DNA of 64,000 bases from JAQBRD01 sp041158765 (GTDB lineage Bacteria; Patescibacteriota; Minisyncoccia; Phycocordibacterales; PALSA-1337): NCBI GenBank assembly GCA_041158765.1, contig JBEBAU010000018.1, positions 11,282 to 75,281 of the forward strand, read 5' to 3'. Below, in pieces: positions 1 to 9,416 of the stretch (position 1 is its first letter; each line of letters opens with the position of its first letter). A model generated the notes under the pieces. It was given only the letters and a program-made list of their open reading frames with translations, searched no databases and was not told the DNA's origin. A program made the translations under genes and the position numbers.

Positions 1-47
1 CATGTTTCGGTTAGATTGAAAAAAACAACCTCCGCCACCAATTAGTT

Positions 48-410
48 ATGATATTAGCCACACTCTATCACCCGAAGAGTTCTTTGGGTCCGCATCAAGC
101 TGCGGTGATTTTGCAAACGTTCCCTGATCTTTTCCGGAACGCTGTGTATCAGGATCAGCCACAGAGCAATCGCGCTCGTAACAAAGTGTTTCTGGAAATT
201 CGTGAATATTCTGGAAATGCAGTTACTCCGCGAATGCTGATCGTGATTGAAGTTGTGGGGCAGTTGGTCAGTAACCACCCACTCTACAGCGAAGAGGGCT
301 GCCGCGCTCTGAAGGATTCAATTTTGAAAAAAAATCCTGCAGCTCCCCAGAGTTTGAGCATTTTCGACTTCGACCTTGTCGTGAAATTCGCGTCCGGCAT
401 CGTTGCTTGA
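48..410 (+). CDS. orphan protein, 120 aa, function unknown
   Basis: An ATG-started frame of 120 codons that I do not recognise. The frame is closed by a TAG at 12-14, so the gene starts inside the window. No signal peptide or membrane segment is visible. The middle resembles a soluble mixed alpha/beta protein, with a hydrophobic stretch around residues 63-72. The leader is rich in A and C and has no Shine-Dalgarno. The gene has its own strong terminator and stands alone before alaS. Codon choice differs from alaS (more C- and G-ending codons), which suggests a separately acquired gene. Coding status is supported by the clean frame and the terminator just after it. Confidence 0.6.
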   Translation: MILATLYHPKSSLGPHQAAVILQTFPDLFRNAVYQDQPQSNRARNKVFLEIREYSGNAVTPRMLIVIEVVGQLVSNHPLYSEEGCRALKDSILKKNPAAPQSLSIFDFDLVVKFASGIVA

Positions 411-431
411 ACTTTTCTTGTGCGACACACC

Positions 432-459
432 AAAGCCTTTCTTTTTGAAAGGCTTTTTA
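432..459 (+). terminator. intrinsic terminator
   Basis: A perfect 10-bp stem (432-441 with 447-456), a five-T loop, and a T-rich tail. It ends the transcript of the small orphan gene before alaS begins. Confidence 0.85.
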
Positions 460-510
460 TTTTTCACAATATATAGACACCGCCATAAACTCGAAAAAAA
501 ACCATAAATC

Positions 511-519
511 TGTTATATT
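511..519 (+). promoter_or_regulatory. extended -10 of alaS, leaderless type
   Basis: TGT followed by TATATT (514-519), with only six bases to the ATG at 526. A transcription start at the usual distance falls on the A of the start codon. No convincing -35 is visible, as is usual when an extended -10 does the work. Confidence 0.6.
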
Positions 520-525
520 GCTCGC

Positions 526-2412
526 ATGGATACAAAGCTCAGCTCAGCCCAAATACGTTCACGATTCCTCGCTTTCTTCGAGAAGCGAGGGCATACAATC
601 ATACCTTCTGCATCTCTCGTTACGAGCGATGAAAAGGGTGTAACCAATCCTACACTTTTCAACACTGCTGGTATGCAACCGCTCATACCATATCTTCTTG
701 GTAAGCCATATATTAAGGACGGCGCGACTGTCACTCGTCTTGCTGATTCACAGAAGTGCGTTCGTACTATTGATATTGATGATATTGGTGATAAGACACA
801 TGCTACTTTTTTTGAAATGCTTGGTAATTGGTCTCTTGGTGATTATTTCAAAAAAGAGGCTATTGAATGGAGTTTTCAATTCTTAACTAATCCAGTTGAT
901 GCCCCGAAGGGTGATGCTGGTCTTGGTCTCAATCCAAACCGTCTTTACGTCAGTGTTTTCGAAGGTGATGCTGTTGCGCCACGTGATGAAGAAGCAGCTG
1001 AAATTTGGCGAGCTATTTTCAAAAAGAATGGTATTGATTTTGGTGGGGATACAACACAAGGTGAAGCTGGTCGCATTTTCTATTTGCCTGCAAAAAATAA
1101 TTGGTGGGAAGCTGGAGACAATGGTCCATGCGGTCCTGATACAGAGATGTTTTATGATGTTGAAAATACATTCGGTGGCAAGCTTCTCACGCACGCTGAG
1201 TATGTGAAGGCTGATGATGAGCGAACCGTGCTCGAGATTTGGAATGATGTATTCATGCAGTATGAAAAGAAGGACGGCAAAGTCATCGGCAAACTTCCAA
1301 AGCCATCTGTTGATACAGGCGCCGGCCTTGAGCGTCTCACAATGACATTACAGGGTGTGGATAATATTTACGATACGGATTTGTTGAAGCCCGTTATGGA
1401 TCTCATGAAGAATCCAAATGCAGATATTCGTAATAAACGAATAGTTGCAGATCATCTTCGAGCAAGCGTTTTCATGATTTCAGATGGTGTTATTCCATCA
1501 AATACTGATCGAGGATACATCCTCCGTCGTCTTATTCGTCGCGCGGTTATGAATACAACCGATAAGAAGCTTGATGCACCACGAGTGAATGCATTCGTTA
1601 CTACACTTGTGCAGATTTATGCCGATTCATATCCAGAACTTACGAATGGTGTTGAACAAATAAAAAAAGTTTTACTTGAAGAGTGTGAAAAGTTTGCTAA
1701 GACACTCGAGCAAGGTATGAAAGAATTCGATAAGGTTACTCAGGGAGTGAGTGAAATTTCTGGTCCTGTTGCTCTTACACTTTCATCATCATTTGGTCTG
1801 CCAATCGATTCGATTGAAGAACTCGCAAAAAGTCATGGTAAAACTGTGAATATCGCAGAATATCTTACAGAATTCAAAAAACACCAAGACCTCTCTCGTG
1901 CGGGTGCAGAACAGAAGTTCAAGGGTGGTCTTGCTGATGCAAATGATCCGATGGTGCTTCGATATCATACAGCTACGCACCTTCTTCATCAGGCACTTCA
2001 CGATGTACTTGGCGAAGAATCAGGGGGTCAGAAGGGTTCGAATATCACCGCTGAGCGATTACGTTTTGATTTCATGGGTATCAAGCTTACTGACGAGCAA
2101 AAGAAGCGAGTTGAGGATATTGTGAATGAAAAAATTGCCCTCAAATTACCAATGAATAAAGTGGTTCTTCCAAAGAGTGAGGCAGAGAAGACTGGTGCAC
2201 GGCATTTCTTTGGTGAAAAGTACGGCGATGAAGTTTCAATTTATTTCATTGGTACTGATCTTGCTCATGCTTACTCAAAAGAGTTCTGTGGAGGTCCACA
2301 CGTTACCAATACTGCTGATCTTGCAGGGCCTGAAGGCACGTGGAAATTCAAAATCCAAAAAGAAGAAGCTGTTTCACAGGGTGTTCGACGTATCAAAGCT
2401 GTTTTGCAGTAA
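526..2412 (+). CDS. alaS: alanyl-tRNA synthetase, short form
   Basis: Charges tRNA-Ala with alanine in the cytoplasm. The class II catalytic core starts at once with the RSRFLAFFEKRGH motif and the N-terminal half is complete. The editing domain shows its zinc ligands: HTATH at residues 481-485 and CGGPH at 588-592. The protein stops soon after, at 628 residues, whereas most bacterial enzymes have about 870. The C-terminal oligomerisation/C-Ala domain is therefore absent, as is common in CPR bacteria. It is a single gene with a leaderless-type promoter. Identity is very secure. Confidence 0.97.
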   Translation: MDTKLSSAQIRSRFLAFFEKRGHTIIPSASLVTSDEKGVTNPTLFNTAGMQPLIPYLLGKPYIKDGATVTRLADSQKCVRTIDIDDIGDKTHATFFEMLGNWSLGDYFKKEAIEWSFQFLTNPVDAPKGDAGLGLNPNRLYVSVFEGDAVAPRDEEAAEIWRAIFKKNGIDFGGDTTQGEAGRIFYLPAKNNWWEAGDNGPCGPDTEMFYDVENTFGGKLLTHAEYVKADDERTVLEIWNDVFMQYEKKDGKVIGKLPKPSVDTGAGLERLTMTLQGVDNIYDTDLLKPVMDLMKNPNADIRNKRIVADHLRASVFMISDGVIPSNTDRGYILRRLIRRAVMNTTDKKLDAPRVNAFVTTLVQIYADSYPELTNGVEQIKKVLLEECEKFAKTLEQGMKEFDKVTQGVSEISGPVALTLSSSFGLPIDSIEELAKSHGKTVNIAEYLTEFKKHQDLSRAGAEQKFKGGLADANDPMVLRYHTATHLLHQALHDVLGEESGGQKGSNITAERLRFDFMGIKLTDEQKKRVEDIVNEKIALKLPMNKVVLPKSEAEKTGARHFFGEKYGDEVSIYFIGTDLAHAYSKEFCGGPHVTNTADLAGPEGTWKFKIQKEEAVSQGVRRIKAVLQ

Positions 2413-2484
2413 TATTGCTCATTGCACATTCGTATTGTTTGAATTATCACCACCTGTGATTCACGGCTGTGATATACTAGACGC

Positions 2485-3735
2485 ATGTCCTTCACATCAC
2501 TTTTTCGCCATACAGAAAAAGCTACAGTAGAACAGGGTGCCGGTGCACTTTGGGCGCTTATCGACATTCAGAGTGGTCTTGTTCGAGGTTCTCTCGTACT
2601 TTTGAATCCGGGTAAGCCTTCACGTATTCTATATACAACACAACACCAGCTCCCACACAAAACAATTGCAAGTTCAGCGTATATTACCAAGATGATGCTG
2701 AAAGGCGTTTCTGAGGTTGCCGCAGAATTAAGCAAAAAAGGCTTCATCAGTGCTGATGTTGGTGGTACTGTGGATTCTTCTGGACAGCAATTTGGATATC
2801 ACGGCAATCTCGCTGGCGTGCATTACATTCTTTCATCTCCTTGGGTAATATCTCAGACAAAAACAGTAAAAATTGCATATGACAAACCAACAGTTATTAC
2901 TCAAGCAACTGTTCAAGGGGTTATCGATCGAGCTCGTGCCGAACTTGAAGCGGGAGAATTTAATTTTGATGCAATTTCAATTGAACAAAAAATATTTGAA
3001 GTGAAACTTAACGGCTATTCGGTCGGTAATTATGAAGGAAAGACAGCAAGTAATCTCGAAGTCTCTTGTGCGATTTCAGTAAGCTCAAATAAGATTCTTG
3101 AAAAGATTGCTACACACGCACAACGCTCGCTTCATACTAAGAGATTCCGATATCATTCAGCACTCTTACTTGAGTATGCGGGTCTACGAAGTGTATTACG
3201 TGATCATCAAGAATACATGGTCATCCACGCTCATAGCGAATTAACCGACGTGGTGGTAGTGAGAGCTGGAATGTGCGCATTCCTTTCATCATTTCCATTC
3301 GGAATATTCACGGTGCTCCGCAAAATCGCAAGAACAACTCGCCAGACGGTATCTATTGCTGATTCAACACTCGCTTTGTATGACCATAGTAATGAAAGTT
3401 CCGGCTCTATTCCAAAAAGCCTTTCTCGAGAAGAACAGATTAGATTGGAACCAGTGATTTCTGCTATCGGCAAAGGATGGATTCACGATCTCCATGCTGC
3501 TCTTGCACATGCTGGAGAACGAATGGTTATTCCACGTTTGATTGTGCTTTCTGCACATAGTCATTTGTCGTTTTTCAAAAGCGAGCTCGAAAAGTCAGCT
3601 CCAGTAGGGTCTGCGCCAGCCATTTCAGCTTTGGAGCTTCCGGTGATAGAACCATTCGTGCAGTATGATCCGGGACAAGTACGAAGTTTGCGAATGGGAA
3701 TATATACGACAGCGATAGCAAACCTTGAAAATTAA
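2485..3735 (+). CDS. PilM/FtsA-like actin-fold ATPase
   Basis: A 416-residue protein that reads like the actin-fold PilM/FtsA group. It has an N-terminal beta-rich start with a DIQSG stretch like a phosphate-1 loop, and a second subdomain around residues 230-275 (LLEYAGLRSVL to VVVVRAG). Such proteins sit on the inner face of the membrane and organise type IV pili or division. No pilN, pilO or ftsZ lies beside it; the next gene is a membrane-anchored baseplate-J-like protein 14 bases downstream, so the two are probably co-transcribed. TGA TATACT lies at 2470-2478, six bases before the ATG (leaderless type). The fold assignment is inference from sequence pattern. Confidence 0.6.
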   Translation: MSFTSLFRHTEKATVEQGAGALWALIDIQSGLVRGSLVLLNPGKPSRILYTTQHQLPHKTIASSAYITKMMLKGVSEVAAELSKKGFISADVGGTVDSSGQQFGYHGNLAGVHYILSSPWVISQTKTVKIAYDKPTVITQATVQGVIDRARAELEAGEFNFDAISIEQKIFEVKLNGYSVGNYEGKTASNLEVSCAISVSSNKILEKIATHAQRSLHTKRFRYHSALLLEYAGLRSVLRDHQEYMVIHAHSELTDVVVVRAGMCAFLSSFPFGIFTVLRKIARTTRQTVSIADSTLALYDHSNESSGSIPKSLSREEQIRLEPVISAIGKGWIHDLHAALAHAGERMVIPRLIVLSAHSHLSFFKSELEKSAPVGSAPAISALELPVIEPFVQYDPGQVRSLRMGIYTTAIANLEN

Positions 3736-3749
3736 TTTAATATATTTTT

Positions 3750-5120
3750 ATGTCTGAAAAGAAGATGCCACAAGATATGGTTCCAAATAATCGTCGATCG
3801 ATACGTGATATCAAGGTGAAGCTTACACCTATGGATGAAAAGCCTTTGCCACGAGCCAAGGTGACTGTGAAGCCTCCGCCAGAAGTTAGAGCTGCACGAC
3901 GAGCAAGTTCAAGTACAGCTTCTGGTTCTGTTTCAAAAAAGAGACATGAATCAAATCGAACTAAGATGGTATTGATGTTTGGTATTTTGATATTGTGCAT
4001 CGGTATTATTCTCGCAGCAATTTCACTTATTTTTTCAAGTGGAACTGTTGTAGTGAAACCTAAGGTGATTTCACTTGCAGTGAATACATCAGTATCCGCT
4101 CGACCGAATGCCGCGAATACCTCTGGTGGGCTTTCATACGAAGTTATTACTGCAACAAAAGACATGTACGCAACTATTCCTTCAGTTCCTGGGCCGGCTA
4201 TTCTCAAAAAAGCTACAGGAACAGTCACTCTATATAACAAATACTCTGCTACACCTCAAAAAATCGTCGCAGGTACACGATTGAGCAATACGAAGGGTCT
4301 TATATATCGTACACAGACAGCGGTGACAATACCTGCAATGCGGGGAACAGGTAGCAAAGCCGTCGCAGGAAGTGTTGATGTGAAAGTTATTGCAGATCAA
4401 GCTGGTGCAAACTACAATGCGACACTCACAGACCTCACTGGTGATTTCAAAATTGTTGCATATAAGGGTACAACCAAATACACAACGATATTTGCGCGAT
4501 CAAAGACCGACTTAGTTGGTGGATACTCAGGTGTAAGTACTGTTCCAGACAAAACTGCTCTTGCTACAACCCAAAAAGGTCTTTCACAAACACTCAAAGC
4601 ACAACTTCTCGCAGATTCAAAGACATTGATACCAAAGGGTTATGTTTCATACAATGCCGCAGATCAGATTTCATATACTATGATTGATCCAGTTGCGAAG
4701 GGTACAAGCAGTGCGTCTGTAGGTGTGAAGGCAACCTATTCAACATATATTTTCAAATCAGTTGATTTGGTTAATACATTTGCAAAAGATCAGGTCGCAC
4801 AGTTTCCATCAGGAGGATTCACTATCGAGGGTCTTGATGCGCTCAATGTTCAAATTGCTTCTTCAACAGCAGCCGCTGGATTATCAGCTTCATCATCAAA
4901 ACCAATTTCATTTGGTTTGAAAGGGGATATCCGTCTTGTCGGTATTGTACCTGTGGATAAGTTGAAGCAAGAGCTTGTAGGAATAGCCCTTTCCGACACT
5001 GCTGGAGTAATAAAACGCTATAGTACAATTGCGAGCGCCTATGCTAAAATATCTCCTGTCTGGATGCGTTCAATGCCTGATAGTCCAGAGCGTATTACCG
5101 TAGAAATTCAGTCAGAATAA
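3750..5120 (+). CDS. baseplate-J/gp47-like membrane-anchored protein
   Basis: A 456-residue protein with a basic, proline-rich cytoplasmic tail (residues 1-70), one membrane helix (about 74-96) and a long exported part. The stretch near residues 150-215 (ATGTVTLYNKYSATPQ, then a threonine/valine-rich beta region) matches the pattern of baseplate-J/gp47-like domains common in Patescibacteria. No phage tail genes are nearby, so it is more likely a cell-surface structural protein than part of a prophage. It follows the PilM-like gene by 14 bases. The molecular role is unknown. Confidence 0.6.
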   Translation: MSEKKMPQDMVPNNRRSIRDIKVKLTPMDEKPLPRAKVTVKPPPEVRAARRASSSTASGSVSKKRHESNRTKMVLMFGILILCIGIILAAISLIFSSGTVVVKPKVISLAVNTSVSARPNAANTSGGLSYEVITATKDMYATIPSVPGPAILKKATGTVTLYNKYSATPQKIVAGTRLSNTKGLIYRTQTAVTIPAMRGTGSKAVAGSVDVKVIADQAGANYNATLTDLTGDFKIVAYKGTTKYTTIFARSKTDLVGGYSGVSTVPDKTALATTQKGLSQTLKAQLLADSKTLIPKGYVSYNAADQISYTMIDPVAKGTSSASVGVKATYSTYIFKSVDLVNTFAKDQVAQFPSGGFTIEGLDALNVQIASSTAAAGLSASSSKPISFGLKGDIRLVGIVPVDKLKQELVGIALSDTAGVIKRYSTIASAYAKISPVWMRSMPDSPERITVEIQSE

Positions 5121-5144
5121 CCTCAAGTTGGGGTCAAAAAGGCA

Positions 5145-5184
5145 GCCAACACGGAAATCCCCGTGCTGGTATTGACTTTTTTTG
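5145..5184 (+). terminator. possible terminator
   Basis: A 9-bp stem with one mismatch (5145-5153 with 5161-5169) followed a few bases later by a T run at 5177-5183. The T run overlaps the infA promoter, so termination may be partial. Confidence 0.4.
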
Positions 5185-5200
5185 TGCTTTCAGCTACTAT
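5172..5200 (+). promoter_or_regulatory. promoter of the infA-ribosomal operon
   Basis: TTGACT (5172-5177), a 17-base spacer and TACTAT (5195-5200). Transcription should start near 5207 and give a leader of about 53 bases before the TTG of infA. No other promoter this good appears before rpsI, so the block is probably one operon. Confidence 0.75.
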
Positions 5201-5259
5201 GGTTCGACGCGTTACGTTTGGTGTATCGCGATGTTCTCTAGTCTCTATTTCGAAAAACC

Positions 5260-5478
5260 TTGGCAAAAATTTCCGCAAATAATCTCACATTTGGAGTAGT
5301 TACAGAAGCGTTGCCTGATACGCTTTTCCGAGTGAAGCTTGATGGAAAAGATGATGTGGTGCTTGCATATCTCGCTGGCAAGATGCGCATGCATCGGATC
5401 AAGGTGCTTATCGGCGATCGAGTAGAGTTGGCACTTGACCCATACGGGGGACGTGCACGCGTCACCAAACGTTTGTAG
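5260..5478 (+). CDS. infA: translation initiation factor IF-1
   Basis: A 72-residue OB-fold protein of exactly the family length that binds the ribosomal A site during initiation. It starts at a TTG codon; the first residues (MAKISANNLTFGVV) and the end (GGRARVTKRL) fit IF-1. It heads the classical alpha-operon order infA-rpmJ-rpsM-rpsK-rpsD-rpoA-rplQ. Confidence 0.95.
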   Translation: MAKISANNLTFGVVTEALPDTLFRVKLDGKDDVVLAYLAGKMRMHRIKVLIGDRVELALDPYGGRARVTKRL

Positions 5479-5537
5479 CAAAGAGTTAGACATGACCGCA
5501 GAAATACATTTCAAATCAAAAAAAGCAAAATAATATT

Positions 5538-5654
5538 ATGAAAGTAAAAGCATCAGTAAAAAAGATTTGTCCAAAGTGTAGCGTTGTTCGACGCAAGGGT
5601 TATGTATACATTATCTGCAAGGCAAATCCTCGCCACAAGCAGAGACAGGGCTAA
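5538..5654 (+). CDS. rpmJ: ribosomal protein L36
   Basis: A 38-codon gene between infA and rpsM. The protein starts MKVKASVKKICPKC and keeps the zinc-ribbon ligands C11, C14, C27 and H33. L36 is a small protein of the large subunit that stabilises 23S rRNA. Its position is the standard one. Confidence 0.95.
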   Translation: MKVKASVKKICPKCSVVRRKGYVYIICKANPRHKQRQG

Positions 5655-5687
5655 TACGAATTATTTCAATATCATTATATTAATCAC

Positions 5688-6068
5688 ATGCGTATCCTCG
5701 GTATCACAATTCCAGACGGCAAGCGACTCGAAATAGCTCTCACAGCTCTTTATGGTATTGGCCGATCTCGTGCACTACATATTCTCAAGGAAGCACAGGT
5801 TGATGTTGCTATCAAAGCAAAGGATGTAACAGTTGATCAGGAGAATGCTATTCGTAAAGTTATCGAAACATTCAGAATCGAAGGAGATTTGAAGCGAGAA
5901 GTTGCTTCGAATATTAAGCGTCTCAAGGACATCAAGTCATTCCGTGGAAGCCGACACGCACGACGTCTCCCAGCTCGAGGGCAGCGTACCAAGACCAACT
6001 CCCGAACTGTACGAGGTAACGTCCGAAAGACTATGGGATCTGGACGAAAGAAGGAGGAGAAGAAATAA
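5688..6068 (+). CDS. rpsM: ribosomal protein S13
   Basis: A 126-residue S13 of the 30S head that contacts tRNA and the 50S subunit. It has the typical MRILGITIPDGKRLEIALT start, the helix-hairpin-helix region GIGRSRA, and the basic RGSRHARRLPARGQRTKTNS tail near residue 90. The start is preceded by an AT-rich sequence with no Shine-Dalgarno, like the other genes of this operon. Confidence 0.97.
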   Translation: MRILGITIPDGKRLEIALTALYGIGRSRALHILKEAQVDVAIKAKDVTVDQENAIRKVIETFRIEGDLKREVASNIKRLKDIKSFRGSRHARRLPARGQRTKTNSRTVRGNVRKTMGSGRKKEEKK

Positions 6069-6095
6069 GACTGAACGAATATTAATATCATTATT

Positions 6096-6551
6096 ATGGC
6101 AGAGAAAAAAACTACAACAAAGAAAGAGGTCACAAAGAAGGATGCTCCAAAGGCAGAGCCTACTAAGGCTGCTACTGCAGCACCAGCTACTTCGTCAAAG
6201 AAGCGGCTTGATTTTGGTGTTCTCTATGTTCAGTCTACATACAATAACACCAAGGTTCTTCTCACTGACGCAAAGGGCAATGCAATTATGGCTTCATCTG
6301 CGGGTGCTCTTGGTTTCAAGGGTGCAAAGAAGGGTACACCATTTGCTGCAGCTAAGGTTGGTGAAACTCTCGCTATGAAGGCACAGCCAATGGGACTCAA
6401 GGAAATCGCTGTTGTAGTAAAAGGTACTGGATCAGGTCGCGAATCAGCAATTCGCGGCTTTATTTCTAAGGGTATCATCATTACTAGCATCAAGGATGTA
6501 ACCCCGGTTCCATTCAACGGCCCGAAGCCGAAGAAGCCGCGACGAGTATAA
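6096..6551 (+). CDS. rpsK: ribosomal protein S11
   Basis: A 151-residue S11, part of the 30S platform. The core starts near residue 34 (LDFGVLYVQSTYNNT) and ends with the conserved VTPVPFNGPKPKKPRRV. Before it lies a Lys/Ala/Thr-rich extension of about 33 residues, a low-complexity tail beyond the usual 125-130 residues. Only one ATG fits this frame at the expected distance from rpsM. Confidence 0.97.
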   Translation: MAEKKTTTKKEVTKKDAPKAEPTKAATAAPATSSKKRLDFGVLYVQSTYNNTKVLLTDAKGNAIMASSAGALGFKGAKKGTPFAAAKVGETLAMKAQPMGLKEIAVVVKGTGSGRESAIRGFISKGIIITSIKDVTPVPFNGPKPKKPRRV

Positions 6552-6580
6552 AGCCTTTCATTTAATTTTTTACCATTCAT

Positions 6581-7198
6581 ATGATTATTGGACCACGATA
6601 CAAAATAGCCCGCCGCCTCGGAGTGCCTGTCTTTGAAAAGACACAGACACAAAAGTTCGCAATGCGATCAGCTGCTCGCGATGGAGGAAAGGGTGCAGGC
6701 AAGGGCCGCCCAAAGGCAAAGTCTGATTTCGGTCTCGGACTTCTCGAGAAGCAGAAAGCTCGATACAGCTATGGTGTTACTTCAAAGCAGTTCGGTAATT
6801 ACATTGCAAAGGCTGTTGAGAAGAAGGGTAACTCAGCTGAACTTCTCGTTCGTCTCCTCGAATCTCGTCTCGATAACGTTGCTCTCCGTGCTGGATTTGC
6901 AACAACACGTGCCGCTGCACGACAGATGGTATCTCACGGTCATATTACAGTGAATGGTAAGCGCGTTACTATCCCTTCATACTCTGTTTCAGTTGGAGAT
7001 ATTATTTCTATTCGTGAAGGAAGCAAAAAGAAGGCTCTTTATAATACACTCGATGAGCGCCTCAAAGCAGTGAAGATTCCTGCTTGGTTGAAACTCGATT
7101 TTGATAAGAAGGTTGTTACCGTTGACGGCCTTCCGTTCGCCCCAACTACCGAACTCCTGTTCAATCCGGGTGCAGTGCTCGAGTTTTATAGCCGTTAA
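6581..7198 (+). CDS. rpsD: ribosomal protein S4
   Basis: A 205-residue S4, a primary 16S rRNA binder and in other bacteria the translational repressor of this operon. The S4 RNA-binding domain lies around residues 90-155 (SRLDNVALRAGFATTRAAARQMVSHGHI). The N-terminal region lacks the four-cysteine zinc motif found in some S4 proteins. It sits directly before rpoA. Confidence 0.97.
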   Translation: MIIGPRYKIARRLGVPVFEKTQTQKFAMRSAARDGGKGAGKGRPKAKSDFGLGLLEKQKARYSYGVTSKQFGNYIAKAVEKKGNSAELLVRLLESRLDNVALRAGFATTRAAARQMVSHGHITVNGKRVTIPSYSVSVGDIISIREGSKKKALYNTLDERLKAVKIPAWLKLDFDKKVVTVDGLPFAPTTELLFNPGAVLEFYSR

Positions 7199-7224
7199 TT
7201 AGTAATAATTTTAATACAAAACAT

Positions 7225-8202
7225 ATGTCTAATTTCAACGTTGTATTGCCATCAAAGCCAAAGATCATCCGCGAGGAGGGTATGAATGGCGTGTATGAGA
7301 TCGACGGTCTTTACCCAGGCTACGGACACACACTCGGTAACTCACTCCGACGTATTATTCTTTCATCTCTTCCTGGAGCTGCAGTAAGCAAGGTTAAGAT
7401 CAAGGGTGTCGAACATGAATTTTCATCAATTGATGGCGTCAAGGAAGACGTTATTGCTATTCTTTTGAATTTGAAAAAGCTCCGTGTTCGTATCAATGGT
7501 GACGAAGCACAGGTTATTACCTTAAAAGCAAAGGGTGTTAAGTCTATCAAAGCAAAGGATATTGATGCTCCTTCTCAGGTTGAAATTCTTAATCCTGAAC
7601 TCCACCTTATCGAACTCACTGACAAAGCTGCTGAGATTGATATGGAAATCACTGTAGTTAAGGGTCTTGGATATGTTGCTAAGGAAGTTCTCGAAAAGGA
7701 CCGAGTTGATATCGGTACTATTTCACTCGATGCAACTTTCACTCCTATCCGAAAGGTGAATTATGAAGTTGAAAACATGCGAGTTGGAGATCGAACTGAT
7801 TTCAATCGTCTTCGCATCACTATCGAGACTGACGGTACACTCACTCCTAACGAAGCTCTCACGGAATCTATTGGTATTATGATTAGCCAGCTTAAGGCTA
7901 TTGTTGGTTTCAAGGAAGAAGAAGTTGTGAAATCAAAGAAGTCTGATAAGTCTTCTGACGATGAAGATGCTGCTTCAGAAGGAGCAACAAAGGAACTCGA
8001 TGCTGATATGTTGAAGACACGCATTGATACTATTGGTCTTTCTCCTCGAACAATCAAGGCTCTTACTGCTGCAAACATTCGCACAATCGGAGGCCTTTCA
8101 CGAAAGAAGGAGGCTGATATCCTCGATGTCGAAGGTCTTGGCACAAAGGGTATTCAGGAAATCAAAAAGGTCCTTTCAACCTATGGTATTTCACTGAAAT
8201 AA
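7225..8202 (+). CDS. rpoA: RNA polymerase alpha subunit
   Basis: A 325-residue alpha subunit. The N-terminal dimerisation domain has the GYGHTLGNSLRRILLSS-type motif (here GNSLRRIILSSLPG, near residues 37-50). An acidic and lysine-rich linker (about 230-257) leads to the C-terminal domain (LSPRTIKALTAANIRTIGGL), which binds UP-elements and activators. It lies between rpsD and rplQ as in most bacteria. Confidence 0.98.
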   Translation: MSNFNVVLPSKPKIIREEGMNGVYEIDGLYPGYGHTLGNSLRRIILSSLPGAAVSKVKIKGVEHEFSSIDGVKEDVIAILLNLKKLRVRINGDEAQVITLKAKGVKSIKAKDIDAPSQVEILNPELHLIELTDKAAEIDMEITVVKGLGYVAKEVLEKDRVDIGTISLDATFTPIRKVNYEVENMRVGDRTDFNRLRITIETDGTLTPNEALTESIGIMISQLKAIVGFKEEEVVKSKKSDKSSDDEDAASEGATKELDADMLKTRIDTIGLSPRTIKALTAANIRTIGGLSRKKEADILDVEGLGTKGIQEIKKVLSTYGISLK

Positions 8203-8229
8203 TATAGATAAGCATTAATAATCACTACC

Positions 8230-8580
8230 ATGAGACACCATTCATCAATACGAAAATTCGGCCGAGAGAAAGATCAGCGCAATGCGCTCATGAAGTCTCT
8301 TATGCGTAACCTTGTTAATGCCGAACAAATTATTACAACGTTGCCAAAAGCAAAGTCAATGCGACCAATGATTGAAAAGCTTGTTACCAAGGCAAAATCA
8401 GGTACTCTTGCAGACCGACGTCTTGTTATTGCTCGTATTGGTGGCGAGAAGGAGACAAAGAAACTTTTTGAAGTTATTGCTCCAAAATACAAGACTCGTG
8501 CAGGTGGATACACTCGTATTGTTAAGCTTCCTCGTCGAAAGCTTGATGCGGCTGCTATGGCTGTCATTCAGTTCGTATAA
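8230..8580 (+). CDS. rplQ: ribosomal protein L17
   Basis: A 116-residue L17 of normal length, starting MRHHSSIRKFGREKDQRNAL. It is found at the polypeptide exit side of the 50S subunit. It ends the alpha-operon part of the cluster and is followed 21 bases later by rplM. Confidence 0.97.
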   Translation: MRHHSSIRKFGREKDQRNALMKSLMRNLVNAEQIITTLPKAKSMRPMIEKLVTKAKSGTLADRRLVIARIGGEKETKKLFEVIAPKYKTRAGGYTRIVKLPRRKLDAAAMAVIQFV

Positions 8581-8601
8581 TAGACACATCAAGAAATTTT
8601 T

Positions 8602-8982
8602 ATGAAAACAACAACCGCAACAAACAATACTTCAGCAAATGTCATCACTATTGATGCTTCAGGTAAGCGTCTCGGTCGTGTTGCATCAGAAGCTGCAATG
8701 TATCTTCTTGGTAAAAAGGTTCCTACATTTGCTCGAAATCAGGTCGCTGATATTAAGGTAAACATTGTGAACTGTTCTCAGGCATATATTGATACCAAGA
8801 AAAAGGCTGACAAAGAATATGTAACATTCACTGGTTTCCGTGGAGGTATCAATACTGAGTCTCTTTCAGCTCTTATTGCTCGAAAGGGTGTTTCTGAGCC
8901 TTTCCGACGAGCAGTATATCGAATGCTTCCAGGTAATTCGCTCCGAAAGAAGCGCATGATGAATCTAACTATCAGCGAATAA
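8602..8982 (+). CDS. rplM: ribosomal protein L13, short
   Basis: L13 (126 residues; most are about 142) binds 23S rRNA early in 50S assembly. The DASGKRLGRVASEAA motif is at residues 19-33 and the C-terminal MLPGNSLRKKRM motif is present. The usual C-terminal tail is missing. It is paired with rpsI as in most bacteria. Confidence 0.95.
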   Translation: MKTTTATNNTSANVITIDASGKRLGRVASEAAMYLLGKKVPTFARNQVADIKVNIVNCSQAYIDTKKKADKEYVTFTGFRGGINTESLSALIARKGVSEPFRRAVYRMLPGNSLRKKRMMNLTISE

Positions 8983-8993
8983 TATCGACATTT

Positions 8994-9416
8994 ATGATGA
9001 CAGCAACCAAAACAACTGAAAAGGGTGAACGATATATCGAAGCAATCGGCCGACGAAAGACCGCTATTGCACGAGTTCGTATTACACCAGCAACAAAGAC
9101 AACATACTCTGTAAACGGCAAGGACCTCGAGAAGTATTTCACTATCAAGGAGCAGCTTCTTACAGCAATTGAAGCAATCAAAACATCAAAGCTTGCTGCT
9201 CAATTCAAGATTACTGTTGTTCTCAAGGGTGGTGGTATGAATGCTCAAGCAGATGCTATGCGACACGGTATGGCACGTGCTTTCATCGAATACGATAAGC
9301 AACTCCGTGGATTGCTCAAGAAGGGAGGACTTCTCAAGCGAGATCCTCGAGCAAAGGAGCGCCGAAAGTTCGGTCTCAAGAAGGCCCGCAAGTCTCCTCA
9401 GTGGAGCAAGCGCTAA
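8994..9416 (+). CDS. rpsI: ribosomal protein S9
   Basis: A 140-residue S9 of the 30S head; its C-terminal tail reaches the P-site tRNA and ends in the conserved basic SPQWSKR. The motif IEAIGRRKTAIARVRI starts near residue 14. ATGs at 8994 and 8997 are equally possible starts. The final codons and the stop lie inside a perfect hairpin (9404-9428), described separately. Confidence 0.96.
   Translation: MMTATKTTEKGERYIEAIGRRKTAIARVRITPATKTTYSVNGKDLEKYFTIKEQLLTAIEAIKTSKLAAQFKITVVLKGGGMNAQADAMRHGMARAFIEYDKQLRGLLKKGGLLKRDPRAKERRKFGLKKARKSPQWSKR

Noticed and set aside
3750..5120. Prophage remnant because of the baseplate-J-like domain
   Set aside because: No other phage gene lies nearby and the protein has a membrane helix typical of the Patescibacteria version.
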